Under the pieces are notes generated by a model, which did not search any database, was not told where the DNA came from, and saw nothing but the letters and a program-made list of their open reading frames with translations. From Parabacteroides timonensis (GTDB lineage: Bacteria > Bacteroidota > Bacteroidia > Bacteroidales > Tannerellaceae): a stretch of DNA of 64,000 bases. The translations under genes were made by a program, and so were the position numbers. Location of the stretch: assembly GCF_900128505.1 (NCBI RefSeq), contig NZ_LT669940.1, positions 486,755 to 550,754 of the forward strand, in the 5' to 3' direction. Positions 20,301 to 28,483 of this stretch are shown here, in pieces (within the stretch, counting starts at the first letter, position 1; every line of letters starts with the position of its first letter).

Positions 20301-20840
20301 AATTCGAGTCCGCGTTATAAATTCGGTATCGATCTGGATGCCTCCTGGAAGGGTTTTGATATCCGTATGTTTTTCCAGGGTGTAGCGAAAAGAGACTATT
20401 GGTTAGGCGACAACATGTTCTGGGGTGCAAGCGGCGGATTATGGCAGAGCACCTGTTTTACGGATCATCTGGACTTCTTCCGTTCGGAAGGGGATGAGTG
20501 GGGAGCTAACTCGAATGCTTATTTCCCACGCCCGATACTGGATGGCGGAAAGAACCAAAAAAAACAGACCCGCTATTTGCAGAATGCAGCTTATCTGCGT
20601 ATGAAAAACCTGCAAATAGGTTATACATTACCTGCACATCTGACAAGTAAAGCCGGCTTATCGAAATTAAGAATCTTCCTCTCTGTAGAGAACTTATTTA
20701 CGATCAGTGGCTTGCCTGATAGCTTTGATCCTGAAACATTAGGGTCAGGATATGGAAACTGGAACGGTTCGGTAACAGAATCCGCCAAATCATATCCTTT
20801 GTCGAGAACTGTCTCAACCGGATTAAGTGTAACCTTTTAA
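17388..20840 (+). CDS. SusC/RagA family TonB-dependent outer-membrane transporter with STN domain
   Basis: A 1150-residue TonB-dependent glycan importer. A signal peptide ends near VMAQGAEK; the STN domain is about residues 30-105 (ISMKLTNLTIEQVLEQI), the carboxypeptidase-regulatory-like domain about 120-190 (IRGVVTDENNQPLAGVNVVEQG), then the plug (VVVGFGTQKKVNLTGSV) and barrel. The STN domain matches the adjacent sigma/anti-sigma pair, so induction probably runs from transporter to FecR to sigma. It differs clearly from the first SusC in sequence and so may bind a different fragment of the same or another glycan. SusD begins 13 bp downstream. Confidence 0.95.
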   Translation: MRTRQSFYEKPLLLFFLLMIFVSSTVMAQGAEKISMKLTNLTIEQVLEQITKQNGYSYVIKSSELDMQKKTSVDVTDESIKDVLYKVFEGQPVSIEIVGKSIRISKESRSVSAGSSQKKVIRGVVTDENNQPLAGVNVVEQGTTNGTITDMNGNYSLELSDPNAVLQFSFIGSKTIMQKVGNQTSINVVLQEDSQTLSEVVVVGFGTQKKVNLTGSVSTVASKALESRPVMNVSQALQGLVPGLNFSYAGSGNGGELNNEMKLNIRGGGTIGDGSKSSPLVLIDGMEGDMNALNPQDIESVSVLKDAAASSIYGSRAPFGVILITTKKGTAGKIAVNYNNSFRWSSAINTPDIADSYTYAQYFNRAAENMGETGRFTPEWLERIKAYQEGTFLPTTVPDPNNPSRWDWQGNSNNDWYDIYFNNAAFSQEHSVSANGGSEKYQFYVSANYLDQSGLLKFNTDKMQRYTVTGKINAKPTDWLSFNYSSKFIRNDYKKPSSVDDNVFYHNIAKRWPMEPFLDPNGHGMSMAEGLLQGGDYKTQKDNLYQQFQLILEPIKDWKIFGELNYRTTTEFLHKDVNPVTKYDVSDNPWTNPAEQSSVLEQATKNNFFNPNVYSEYFREFNEGHALKIMVGFQAELNKYRELGASRTDMITSNLPTLNTSTGTDKITKGGYSHWATAGFFGRINYNYKERYLLEVNARYDGTSRFSRDHRWNVFPSVSAGWNVAREAFWEPYSDIVNNLKLRGSWGELGNQNTTNLYPYYQLLKFAANDADSHWLLNGVKPNTANAPDLISALLSWETMRSWNIGIDVGALQNRLTFSFDYFNRKTLDMVGPAPELPVILGATVPKTNNADMESKGFELDVAWRDQIGKVSYGAHIMLSDDRQRVTRYSNPTGTLNTWYEGQYAGEIWGYVTHGIAKTDEEMQSWLANHKQSFGNNWAAGDVMYEDLNGDGEVNEGSNTITDPGDKKIIGNSSPRYKFGIDLDASWKGFDIRMFFQGVAKRDYWLGDNMFWGASGGLWQSTCFTDHLDFFRSEGDEWGANSNAYFPRPILDGGKNQKKQTRYLQNAAYLRMKNLQIGYTLPAHLTSKAGLSKLRIFLSVENLFTISGLPDSFDPETLGSGYGNWNGSVTESAKSYPLSRTVSTGLSVTF

Positions 20841-20853
20841 ATAGTAATATAAT

Positions 20854-22815
20854 ATGAAACTGAAATATATCTTACCCGTATTGATAAGTGTGTTTTCCAT
20901 GACATCATGTAATGATTTTCTGGATAGGGAACCGCTGGACAATATTACGCCCGAAGCTTTTTTCTGGAGCGAAAGCGATCTGGCTGCTTATACGATCAAA
21001 CAATATAGTTTTACCACACATGACGGTTGGAATCTGGGTACATGGAAAAATGATAACGATACCGATAATCAGGTGACAGGTTCTTTCAACAGCCGTTGGG
21101 TACCTGGCGAATGGAGAGTGAACGAATCTTTTTCTACCAGGGGAGACGATCCGTGGAATTTCGATAAAATAAGGAACCTGAATTATTTCCTTGAAATAGC
21201 GGTACCTCGCTGGAAAAACGGGGAAATAAACGGGACGGAAACCAATATCAAACATTATATCGGAGAAGCCTATTTTATGCGTGCCTGGCAGTATTTGAGC
21301 AAACTTCAGACATTGGGTGATTTTCCGATTGTCCGTAACACGTTGCCGGACGAACAACAAGCTTTGACGGAAGCCAGTTACCGGCGTCCGAGAAATGAAG
21401 TAGCTCGCTTTATCATTTCTGATCTGGATTCTGCGATTATGTTGATGAATAATAACCCGGCCGGCGGTAAAAACCGGATTACACGTAATGCCGCTTTATT
21501 GGTAAAATCGAGAGCTGCCCTCTTTGAAGCAAGTTGGGAAACCTATCATAAAGGGACGAACCGTGTTCCTGGTGGACCTGGTTGGCCCGGAGCTTCTACC
21601 GCTTATTTGAAAGATTATACGATTAATATCGATAGTGAAATCTCTTATTTCCTGGACGAGGCGATGAAAGCGGCTGAGGAAGTAGCCGATAATGTTTCTT
21701 TGACCATGAATAATTTCGGAGAAAAGCTGGATAATCCGTATTATGCACAGTTTGCTGCGGAAAATATGGAAGGATACGAGGAAATATTACTCTGGCGGGC
21801 TTATGATATGGAATATAAAGAGAAGCATTCAGCCGGTTATTATTTGCAGCGCGGAGGAGGAAATTCGGGTTTTACCAGGGATTTCGTAGAAACATTCCTT
21901 TGTGAGGATGGTCTTCCGATTTATGCATCTTCCAAATATGTGGGTGATAATACGATCGCAGATGTGAAGGCGAACCGTGATTTCCGTTTGCAACTGTTTA
22001 TGAAAGAACCGGGCGAGTTGTTGAGTGAACTGTCGGATGTCGACACATTCGGATATCCGGATATTCTGGCTAAACAGGAGGTTCGTGCCGTAACCGGTTA
22101 TTGCCTGCGTAAGGGAATGCCGCATACCTGGTATCGTGACGGGGATTATTGTGTGGAAGGTTCGCATGTATTTCGTGCGGTAGAAGCTTATCTTAATTAT
22201 ATCGAGGCTTCCTGTTTGAAGAACGGTGGAAGCAGTATCGACAGCAAAGCGGATTCTTATTGGAAAGCAATTCGTGAACGTGTTGGTCTTCCGGTGAATT
22301 ATCAGCAGACAGTTGCGGCCACCGACCTGGCAAAGGAAAAAGACTGGGCTGTATATTCCGGCAGTCAGCCTGTTTCAAAATTACTGTACAACATCCGTCG
22401 TGAACGTCGTTGTGAATTAATGGAAGAAGGCTTCCGTATGAATGACCTGAAACGCTGGAGAGCATTGGATCAGGTAAAGAATTATCAGGTGGAAGGTTTC
22501 AAACTCTGGGGACCTATGCAGTATGAATATGTGGATAATCAAGGGAATTCGACTTTGATACCGGAAGGTACGGAAGGGAAGACGGCTAATGTTTCCAGTC
22601 AGAAGAACAGTGTCTATTTGCGTCCTTACCAGATCATTAAAACGTCCAACCTTGTTTACGATGGATATAACTGGTGTGATGCTCATTACCTGAGCCCGAT
22701 CGCCATGCAACATTTCCGCATTACGGCTACTGATCCTGAAAACGGAGAAACTTCTGTGATCTATCAGAACCCGGGATGGCCGCTGAAAGCAAATGCCGGT
22801 GCAATAGGTTATTGA
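20854..22815 (+). CDS. SusD/RagB family surface glycan-binding lipoprotein
   Basis: A 653-residue SusD, longer than the typical 500-600. Lipobox FSMTSC lipidates Cys19; NDFLDREPLDNITPEAFFWSE is the typical SusD opening (quoted in part). The C-terminal RRERRCELMEEGFRMNDLKRWRAL region is the conserved SusD helix pair. It pairs with the SusC immediately upstream. The extra length lies in the middle and C-terminal third. A terminator with a wobble stem follows before the hydrolase gene, so the enzymes may be expressed at a lower level. Confidence 0.95.
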   Translation: MKLKYILPVLISVFSMTSCNDFLDREPLDNITPEAFFWSESDLAAYTIKQYSFTTHDGWNLGTWKNDNDTDNQVTGSFNSRWVPGEWRVNESFSTRGDDPWNFDKIRNLNYFLEIAVPRWKNGEINGTETNIKHYIGEAYFMRAWQYLSKLQTLGDFPIVRNTLPDEQQALTEASYRRPRNEVARFIISDLDSAIMLMNNNPAGGKNRITRNAALLVKSRAALFEASWETYHKGTNRVPGGPGWPGASTAYLKDYTINIDSEISYFLDEAMKAAEEVADNVSLTMNNFGEKLDNPYYAQFAAENMEGYEEILLWRAYDMEYKEKHSAGYYLQRGGGNSGFTRDFVETFLCEDGLPIYASSKYVGDNTIADVKANRDFRLQLFMKEPGELLSELSDVDTFGYPDILAKQEVRAVTGYCLRKGMPHTWYRDGDYCVEGSHVFRAVEAYLNYIEASCLKNGGSSIDSKADSYWKAIRERVGLPVNYQQTVAATDLAKEKDWAVYSGSQPVSKLLYNIRRERRCELMEEGFRMNDLKRWRALDQVKNYQVEGFKLWGPMQYEYVDNQGNSTLIPEGTEGKTANVSSQKNSVYLRPYQIIKTSNLVYDGYNWCDAHYLSPIAMQHFRITATDPENGETSVIYQNPGWPLKANAGAIGY

Positions 22816-22846
22816 TAAATAGGAATAAAAATCAGATTTAATTAAG

Positions 22847-22896
22847 ACCAGTTTGGTGAGGAGCATTTATTTGCCGGATTGCCAAGCTGGTTTTTT
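22847..22896 (+). terminator. Rho-independent terminator after susD
   Basis: ACCAGTTTGG (22847-22856) pairs with CCAAGCTGGT (22882-22891), one G-U pair, followed by TTTTTT. The loop is long (25 nt), so termination may be partial. Confidence 0.65.
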
Positions 22897-22926
22897 ATTG
22901 AGTAATTTACATAAAATAGAAAGTTT

Positions 22927-24582
22927 ATGATCAAATATTGGATATTGATTCTTGTCGCGTTATTTGCGTTGGTCCATCCGTCGCAGGCTCAGTTGAGTGA
23001 ACCGTTGCCATTTATGGCTCCTTTTTCCCCGATAGCAGCGAAAATAGTAGACTATGAGATGAAAGATACGGTTACGGCTCCGGCAGCATTAATCCGCCTG
23101 CCGAACCGTAAAATTGCTTATATGGTCCGGCAGAACGGTCGGTTGGCTCCGTTTTTCCTGAAAGCGATAGAGACAGGGTATTGGGATACCCGTTATGAAA
23201 AAGAGACAAACTATGATTCTATCTTCGCTGATATGAAGGAGATGGGAGCTAATACCGCTTATATGATGTTGCATTGGGAAGATATCGAACCGGCGGATAA
23301 CCGGTTTGACTACCGTTTTGCCGATGAAATTGTGGCAGCAGCTCAAAGGCAGGAATTGAAAATCGGTTGGGTATTGTTTTTACATGCACAAAAGGAGAGA
23401 GTACCGACCCTCAATCCCGAAACGGCCTGGACATTTCATCTGGACGACAGGGATTCTTCCAATTATACGATGCAATGGGTGAAACGGAATGGCGTACTTT
23501 ATTCGAATATCCAGGATATACTGACCTACGGTGTCCGTCCGCTTCATGTATATGGTCATAAAGAGGTTTTTTACCGGATAAGGAAAATGCTTTATAATCT
23601 GGCTGTCCATTATAAAGATGATGAGACAGTTATCGGAGTACAACTGGGAAATGAGGAAGGTTTCAGTTTTCTGGATGAAAGTGATTTCAATCCGGTAACG
23701 GCTGAATTATTTGAAGAGTGGAAACTGAAAACCAACAAAACCGATTATGCACAGTTTAAAAAGGAAGCCATCGACTGGTGGTGGCAACAATTTACTTCCG
23801 CTTACCATGAAGGAGATCCGTATAAGATATTATCTTTTAACCTGGATGCCGGACAGGCAGAAGCCGGTGATCCGGAGCGTGTCCGAATGACGGGAACGAG
23901 TGCGGCGACTTATGCAGACGGAAATTTGGATGCGATCGGTACGATGTTTTATAAAAACTGGGGGTATAAAGCGATAGCTGGGATCGATCATCGCTATAAT
24001 GATTCGTATAACTATAAACTGCCCATATTGATCCCATCTGAGATCGGTATAGGACATTTCAATACATCTGTCAATTTCCGTCATTTTGTAATTCATTCCC
24101 TGGAAAGGGCGGCACAAGGCTTTGGCGTTTATTGTTATGGGGAGGTAAGGAAAGAACTGCCTGAATTGAAGCCGGTCAGGGAAGATCTTACTCGGATGTT
24201 TGAAGCCATATCCCGGAATGAGGATATTATTTACGGCGGATTACCGGGACCGGGATTTGTTCGTTGTGAGGTCGGTATTCCGGGTGCACAGGTCAGCCAT
24301 TTGAATGTGGATGGTCGGGAAACTTTGGCAATGGTTTATTTCCCGGAAGCAAAATCTTTTACGAATAGTGAATTAGCTTCTATGGAAACTCTGAGAATTA
24401 AGCTGGATTGTATGGCCAGGGTCTCGGGAACCTATAAAATTCAGATTTATAAGAATGGGGAGAGTATAAGTGATCTTTCTGTTCCGTTGCAGGAGAGAGA
24501 GTCAGAGTCGGTGGAAATAAAAGATGTGAGGAAAGAGGATATTCTTTTTATCTCGATTCGGGAATATTCTCCTCTGAACTAA
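22927..24582 (+). CDS. Clan GH-A glycoside hydrolase (GH42/GH35/GH5-like), probable beta-galactosidase
   Basis: A 551-residue exported enzyme; the signal peptide ends near PSQAQ, and the residue after cleavage is likely Gln. The barrel begins with MKEMGANTAYMMLHWEDIEP, a hallmark of clan A enzymes. Glu243 in QLGNEEGF is the likely acid/base and Glu372 in LIPSEIGIG the likely nucleophile. A small beta-sandwich follows at the C-terminus. I cannot assign the family with certainty: GH42-like galactosidases fit best, and related Bacteroides beta-galactosidase families or GH5 are alternatives. It lies between SusD and GH16 in the same direction. Confidence 0.75.
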   Translation: MIKYWILILVALFALVHPSQAQLSEPLPFMAPFSPIAAKIVDYEMKDTVTAPAALIRLPNRKIAYMVRQNGRLAPFFLKAIETGYWDTRYEKETNYDSIFADMKEMGANTAYMMLHWEDIEPADNRFDYRFADEIVAAAQRQELKIGWVLFLHAQKERVPTLNPETAWTFHLDDRDSSNYTMQWVKRNGVLYSNIQDILTYGVRPLHVYGHKEVFYRIRKMLYNLAVHYKDDETVIGVQLGNEEGFSFLDESDFNPVTAELFEEWKLKTNKTDYAQFKKEAIDWWWQQFTSAYHEGDPYKILSFNLDAGQAEAGDPERVRMTGTSAATYADGNLDAIGTMFYKNWGYKAIAGIDHRYNDSYNYKLPILIPSEIGIGHFNTSVNFRHFVIHSLERAAQGFGVYCYGEVRKELPELKPVREDLTRMFEAISRNEDIIYGGLPGPGFVRCEVGIPGAQVSHLNVDGRETLAMVYFPEAKSFTNSELASMETLRIKLDCMARVSGTYKIQIYKNGESISDLSVPLQERESESVEIKDVRKEDILFISIREYSPLN

Positions 24583-24645
24583 CCTCAAGGCTAACGGTAC
24601 CAACCTTGTAACTGTGGTTGAGTAATGGAACACATTTAAACGGTG

Positions 24646-24677
24646 TTTGGCGGGAACCGGTAAAATAAGTACCTTTA
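24646..24677 (+). promoter_or_regulatory. Promoter of the GH16 gene
   Basis: TTTG at 24646-24649, a 20-nt spacer, then TACCTTTA at 24670-24677, one base off TAnnTTTG. It predicts a start near 24684 and separate expression of GH16. Confidence 0.6.
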
Positions 24678-24702
24678 TGGCAAACTCTAAATTTAATGGA
24701 TT

Positions 24703-25488
24703 ATGAAGAAAACTTTATTAGGACTTTTAGCCTGTATCGGTGTAATGTGTGTACTATCATGTACCCAGCAGCCCAAAGAGTGGAAATTGGTTTGGGAAGA
24801 TAATTTTGATCAGGCGGATGGTTTCGATCCGGCCTCCTGGAGTAAGATACCCCGTGGAGGATCAGACTGGAATAATTATATGTCCGACTTCGATTCCTGT
24901 TATGCTATGCGTGACGGGAAACTGATTCTGCGCGGATTGGTTAATTATAGTTTGCCTACCGATACAGCTCCTTTTATTACCGGTGGAGTTTATACGAAAG
25001 ATAAAGTCGGCTTTAACAACGGTCGTTTGGAAATCCATGCCAAACTTAACGGTGCCACCGGTGCATGGCCTGCCTTCTGGTTGTTGCCACAGGATGGAAA
25101 ATGGCCGAACGGAGGTGAGATTGATATAATGGAACGTCTAAATAATGATAGTATTGCTTATCAGACAGTTCATTCAAATTATACCTTCAACCTGGGTATC
25201 AAAGATAATCCAAAGCAAGGTAGTACAGGTTTGATAAACAGGGACGACTTCAACACATATACCGTTGAGATGTATGCAGACAGTCTTGTATTTTTCATTA
25301 ACGATAACCATACGTTCACTTATCCGCGTATCGAAACAGACAAGGAAGGGCAATATCCGTTCAGCGATAGCCAGTTCTATCTTTTGCTCGATATGCAGCT
25401 TGGAGGTAGTTGGGTTGGAGCAGTCGAACCTGCTGATCTTCCTGTGGAAATGGAGATCGACTGGGTACGTTTTTATCAGAAGCAATAA
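24703..25488 (+). CDS. Glycoside hydrolase family 16 endo-enzyme, lipoprotein
   Basis: A 261-residue endo-acting jelly-roll hydrolase. Lipobox VLSC lipidates Cys20, so it may sit on the outer surface and make the first cuts. The signature E-I-D-I-M-E gives nucleophile Glu139, assisting Asp141 and acid/base Glu144. WKLVWEDNFD near the N-terminus and WPAFWLLP before the active site are typical GH16. The family includes laminarinases, agarases and the mucin O-glycan endo-galactosidases of gut Bacteroidetes; GH20, GH2 and sulfatase genes next door favour the last, but only assay would settle it. It has a good promoter of its own. Confidence 0.88.
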   Translation: MKKTLLGLLACIGVMCVLSCTQQPKEWKLVWEDNFDQADGFDPASWSKIPRGGSDWNNYMSDFDSCYAMRDGKLILRGLVNYSLPTDTAPFITGGVYTKDKVGFNNGRLEIHAKLNGATGAWPAFWLLPQDGKWPNGGEIDIMERLNNDSIAYQTVHSNYTFNLGIKDNPKQGSTGLINRDDFNTYTVEMYADSLVFFINDNHTFTYPRIETDKEGQYPFSDSQFYLLLDMQLGGSWVGAVEPADLPVEMEIDWVRFYQKQ

Positions 25489-25582
25489 AAATATATTGTT
25501 GATTATTATAAGGATTGCTTATAAAAAGCTCTTAGGAGGGATTTTTCTTTGAATAGGTAACAGTTGTTCGATATAAAAGGTT

Positions 25583-25590
25583 TATATTTG
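25583..25590 (+). promoter_or_regulatory. Promoter -7 box
   Basis: TATATTTG matches TAnnTTTG, 37 bp before the small membrane protein start. A TTG lies only 16 nt upstream, shorter than the usual spacing. Confidence 0.45.
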
Positions 25591-25627
25591 TGATGTTAAT
25601 AATGTTAAATATCTAAAACTAACTGTA

Positions 25628-25960
25628 ATGATTGGATCTATTATTCAGCTGGCGTTATGTATACTAATGCTTGCCAGCATGTGGAAAATTTTCGAAACTT
25701 TCGGCCAGAAGGGATGGGCATGTATTATTCCGTTTTACAACATCATCGTAATGTTGCGTATCGTAAAATGGGAGCCTGTAAAATTCTGGTTTTTCCTGAT
25801 CCCTATTTACAACATTTATCTTTCATTCTTGCTGTACAGGGATATTGCAGCAAAGTATGGAAAAGGTGACAATGCGTATGCAATAGGTTTGCTTTTGTTA
25901 CCGTTCATTTTCTTCCCGTTATTGGCGTTCAAAGAAACTCCGGTGGAAGGTGTAGAGTAA
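25628..25960 (+). CDS. Small multi-pass membrane protein, DUF5684-like
   Basis: A 110-residue protein of almost entirely hydrophobic segments with about four membrane spans. GQKGWACIIPFYNI, WFFLIPIYNIYLSFLLYRDIA and YAIGLLLLPFIFFPLLAF repeat a W/P-F/I-Y-N pattern that I recall from the DUF5684 family. Function is unknown. It has its own promoter box and is followed by a strong terminator, so it is probably monocistronic and not part of the glycan locus. Confidence 0.75.
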   Translation: MIGSIIQLALCILMLASMWKIFETFGQKGWACIIPFYNIIVMLRIVKWEPVKFWFFLIPIYNIYLSFLLYRDIAAKYGKGDNAYAIGLLLLPFIFFPLLAFKETPVEGVE

Positions 25961-25980
25961 ATTAGTATGTATGAGGGGAA

Positions 25981-26012
25981 AAAGCCTTTCGCTAAAACGA
26001 AAGGCTTTTTTT
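25981..26012 (+). terminator. Rho-independent terminator
   Basis: AAAGCCTTTCG (25981-25991) pairs perfectly with CGAAAGGCTTT (25998-26008), followed by TTTTTT-rich sequence. Confidence 0.9.
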
Positions 26013-26065
26013 ATATTCTTATATCTGTATAAATGAATATCTCTCCGTTGTTAAAATAAACATCG

Positions 26066-26073
26066 TATCTTTG
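26066..26073 (+). promoter_or_regulatory. Promoter -7 box of sufS
   Basis: TATCTTTG is a perfect TAnnTTTG match, 33 bp before the ATG at 26107. Its position over the TTG at 26071 argues against that codon being the start of sufS. Confidence 0.6.
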
Positions 26074-26106
26074 GCGTTTGTTATAGGACTAAAGATACAA
26101 GTTATT

Positions 26107-27321
26107 ATGTTAGATATACAAGCTATCCGGAAAGATTTTCCAATATTGGAGCATAAGATATACGATAAACCGCTCATTTATTTCGATAATGGAGCTACTA
26201 CTCAAAAGCCCCGCCAGGTGGTAGAGAAGATTGAAAGCGGCTATTACAATGTGAATGCCAATATTCACCGTGGTGTTCATTTCCTGAGTCAAGCGGCTAC
26301 CGAAGCACATGAAGAGGCTCGTAAAACCGTGCAGTCGTTTTTGAATGCACGTTCATCCAACGAAATTATTTTTACACGCGGAACAACGGAGGCGATCAAC
26401 CTGATTGCATCCAGTTTCACCGACGAGTGCATGTCGGCGGGTGATGAAGTGATCCTTTCCGTTATGGAGCACCATTCCAATATCGTTCCCTGGCAGATAC
26501 AGGCCGCAAAGAAAGGAATTGCACTGAAGGTGATTCCGATGAACGAGAAAGGTGAACTCGATATGGATAAGTTCCGCGAACTGTTCTCGGAACGTACGAA
26601 GCTGGTATCTGTTACCCATGTATCGAATGTGCTGGGGACTATCAACCCGGTAAAGGAAATAATCGAGGAAGCACATAATCATGAAGTTCCGGTGTTGATA
26701 GATGGTGCACAGGCTGTTCCTCACCTGGCAGTGGATGTACAGGAACTGGATGCGGAATTCTATGTTTTTTCAGGGCATAAGGTATATGGCCCGACGGGTA
26801 TCGGCGTGCTCTACGGCAAAGAAGAGTGGCTGGATAAACTTCCTCCTTACCAGGGTGGTGGAGAGATGATTGCAACTGTTTCCTTTGAGAAAACGACTTT
26901 CAACGAATTACCGTTTAAGTTTGAAGCCGGTACGCCCGATTATATCGGTAGTACGGCTTTGGCAGAGGCCTTACGTTATGTGAATCGTTTGGGGATGAAT
27001 AATATTGCGGCTTATGAAGAAGAACTGTTGCGTTATGCGACTGATAAACTGAACGCTATCGAAGGAATGCGTATATTCGGACAGGCGGCAGATAAAGGAG
27101 CCGTACTTTCTTTCCTGGTCGGTAATATTCATCATTATGATATGGGGATGTTATTGGATCGCCTGGGAATAGCTGTCCGTACCGGCCATCATTGTGCACA
27201 GCCGCTGATGCAGGCGTTAGGTATAGAAGGAACTGTCCGTGCTTCATTCTCTTTCTACAATACAAAGGAAGAAATAGATGTCTTTGCCGCCGGGATAGAA
27301 CGTGTAAGAAAAATGTTTTAA
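26107..27321 (+). CDS. sufS: Cysteine desulfurase SufS
   Basis: A 404-residue PLP-dependent enzyme that takes sulfur from cysteine for iron-sulfur cluster assembly, acting with SufE (encoded at 39924). The start at 26107 (MLDIQAIRKDFPILEHKIYDKP) is chosen because a longer frame to 26071 runs into the promoter box. Lys225 in FSGHKVYGPTG is the PLP lysine and Cys363 in RTGHHCAQPL carries the persulfide; this short active-site loop is the group II (SufS) type. FDNGATTQKP near the N-terminus is characteristic. The other suf genes are not adjacent. VanZ-like and rnhB genes follow closely in the same direction. Confidence 0.95.
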   Translation: MLDIQAIRKDFPILEHKIYDKPLIYFDNGATTQKPRQVVEKIESGYYNVNANIHRGVHFLSQAATEAHEEARKTVQSFLNARSSNEIIFTRGTTEAINLIASSFTDECMSAGDEVILSVMEHHSNIVPWQIQAAKKGIALKVIPMNEKGELDMDKFRELFSERTKLVSVTHVSNVLGTINPVKEIIEEAHNHEVPVLIDGAQAVPHLAVDVQELDAEFYVFSGHKVYGPTGIGVLYGKEEWLDKLPPYQGGGEMIATVSFEKTTFNELPFKFEAGTPDYIGSTALAEALRYVNRLGMNNIAAYEEELLRYATDKLNAIEGMRIFGQAADKGAVLSFLVGNIHHYDMGMLLDRLGIAVRTGHHCAQPLMQALGIEGTVRASFSFYNTKEEIDVFAAGIERVRKMF

Positions 27322-27331
27322 GAAGTAGTCT

Positions 27332-27733
27332 ATGTTATATTATCTGAAGAAATATCCAATATCCTTGACAATTATAGTAGTTGTAATCTATTTGTCGTTC
27401 TTCAAACCGCCTTCCATGGAGATCGGTAAGATACCGGGGATAGATAAGGTGGCTCATATTTGTATGTATGCCGGATTGTCCGGGATGTTGTGGGTAGAGT
27501 TCTTGCGTAATCACCGGAAGTATGACGAGGTGTTGTGGCATGCCTGGATAGGTGCGGTGCTTTGCCCTATCCTGATGAGTGGAGCAATCGAACTATTACA
27601 GGAATATTGTACATCTTACAGGGGAGGAGACTGGTTTGATTTTCTGGCCAATATAAGCGGAGTTACCCTGGCCACCTTGTTCTCTTATTTCGTATTGCGG
27701 CCTTGGATGATGAGGAAGAAGATGATAGATTAA
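27332..27733 (+). CDS. VanZ-like membrane protein
   Basis: A 133-residue integral membrane protein with about four spans. The segments GIDKVAHICMYAGLSGMLW and GAIELLQEYCTSYRGGDWFDFLANISG carry the conserved VanZ pattern (an acidic/polar E-x-x-Q and D-x-x-D-N/A-G region). VanZ relatives are linked to glycopeptide tolerance in some Gram-positives, but the role in Bacteroidetes is unknown. It starts 10 bp after sufS and precedes rnhB by 28 bp, suggesting co-transcription. Confidence 0.85.
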   Translation: MLYYLKKYPISLTIIVVVIYLSFFKPPSMEIGKIPGIDKVAHICMYAGLSGMLWVEFLRNHRKYDEVLWHAWIGAVLCPILMSGAIELLQEYCTSYRGGDWFDFLANISGVTLATLFSYFVLRPWMMRKKMID

Positions 27734-27761
27734 ATAAGATACTACTTAAATACTAAACTCT

Positions 27762-28361
27762 ATGTTATTACCTTATATGGAAGCCGACCGGATAGAAGCC
27801 GGGTGTGATGAAGCGGGACGCGGATGCCTGGCTGGTTCTGTCTTTGCGGCAGCGGTTATTCTTCCTCCTGATTTTAAGAACGACGATTTGAACGACAGCA
27901 AGCAGTTGAGCGAGAAAAAGCGTTATGCCTTACGCCCGATCATCGAGCAGGAGGCGATAGCCTGGGCCGTAGGTATTGTCACACCTGAAGAAATAGATAA
28001 AATCAATATACTGAAAGCTTCTTTCCTGGCTATGCATCGGGCGATCGACCAGTTGAAAGTACGGCCGGAGCATCTCTTGATCGACGGTAACCGTTTTACC
28101 CCGTATCCTGAAATTAACCATACCACTGTTGTAAAAGGCGACGGCAAGTATTTGAGCATCGCCGCCGCTTCTATTCTGGCAAAGACCTATCGTGACGATT
28201 ATATGGATGAGTTGGCTAAAGAATATCCCGATTACCACTGGACTGAAAACAAGGGGTATCCGACAAAGGCCCATCGCGAAGCAATCCGTGCGGTAGGTAT
28301 TACTCCCTATCACCGGAAAACATTCACTTTACTGCCGGAACAATTGGAGTTGAAGTTCTGA
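27762..28361 (+). CDS. rnhB: Ribonuclease HII
   Basis: A 199-residue enzyme that cuts RNA in RNA-DNA hybrids and removes misincorporated ribonucleotides. AGCDEAGRGCLAG holds the first two acidic metal ligands (D-E-A-G-R-G), LLIDGNRF the third Asp, and AAASILAKTYRDDYM the fourth. Length is normal for the family. Last gene of the sufS group; the HU-like gene on the other strand converges on it with a hairpin between. Confidence 0.97.
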   Translation: MLLPYMEADRIEAGCDEAGRGCLAGSVFAAAVILPPDFKNDDLNDSKQLSEKKRYALRPIIEQEAIAWAVGIVTPEEIDKINILKASFLAMHRAIDQLKVRPEHLLIDGNRFTPYPEINHTTVVKGDGKYLSIAAASILAKTYRDDYMDELAKEYPDYHWTENKGYPTKAHREAIRAVGITPYHRKTFTLLPEQLELKF

Positions 28362-28448
28362 TAATACCCCTCCCGGATTTGTTTTTGCAGAAAATGGGTT
28401 CATGCATTCATTGGTTGGCTTATGCCTTGAATTGCAGGCTTCGATAGT

Positions 28449-28476
28449 ATGAATGATCTGTTGTGGAATCATTCAT
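28449..28476. terminator. Hairpin between convergent rnhB and HU-like genes
   Basis: ATGAATGAT (28449-28457) pairs perfectly with ATCATTCAT (28468-28476) around a 10-nt loop. No strong T run on either strand, so it is a weak terminator candidate for rnhB. Confidence 0.4.
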
Positions 28477-28483
28477 AATGCAT

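Noticed and set aside
24583..24645. Hairpin CAAGG/CCTTG and overlapping CTCAA/TTGAG after the clan A hydrolase as a terminator
   Set aside because: Stems are short and compete with each other, and there is no T run.
26071..26106. An upstream extended start for sufS
   Set aside because: The extension uses TTG and overlaps an exact TAnnTTTG promoter box; the ATG at 26107 gives the conserved SufS N-terminus.
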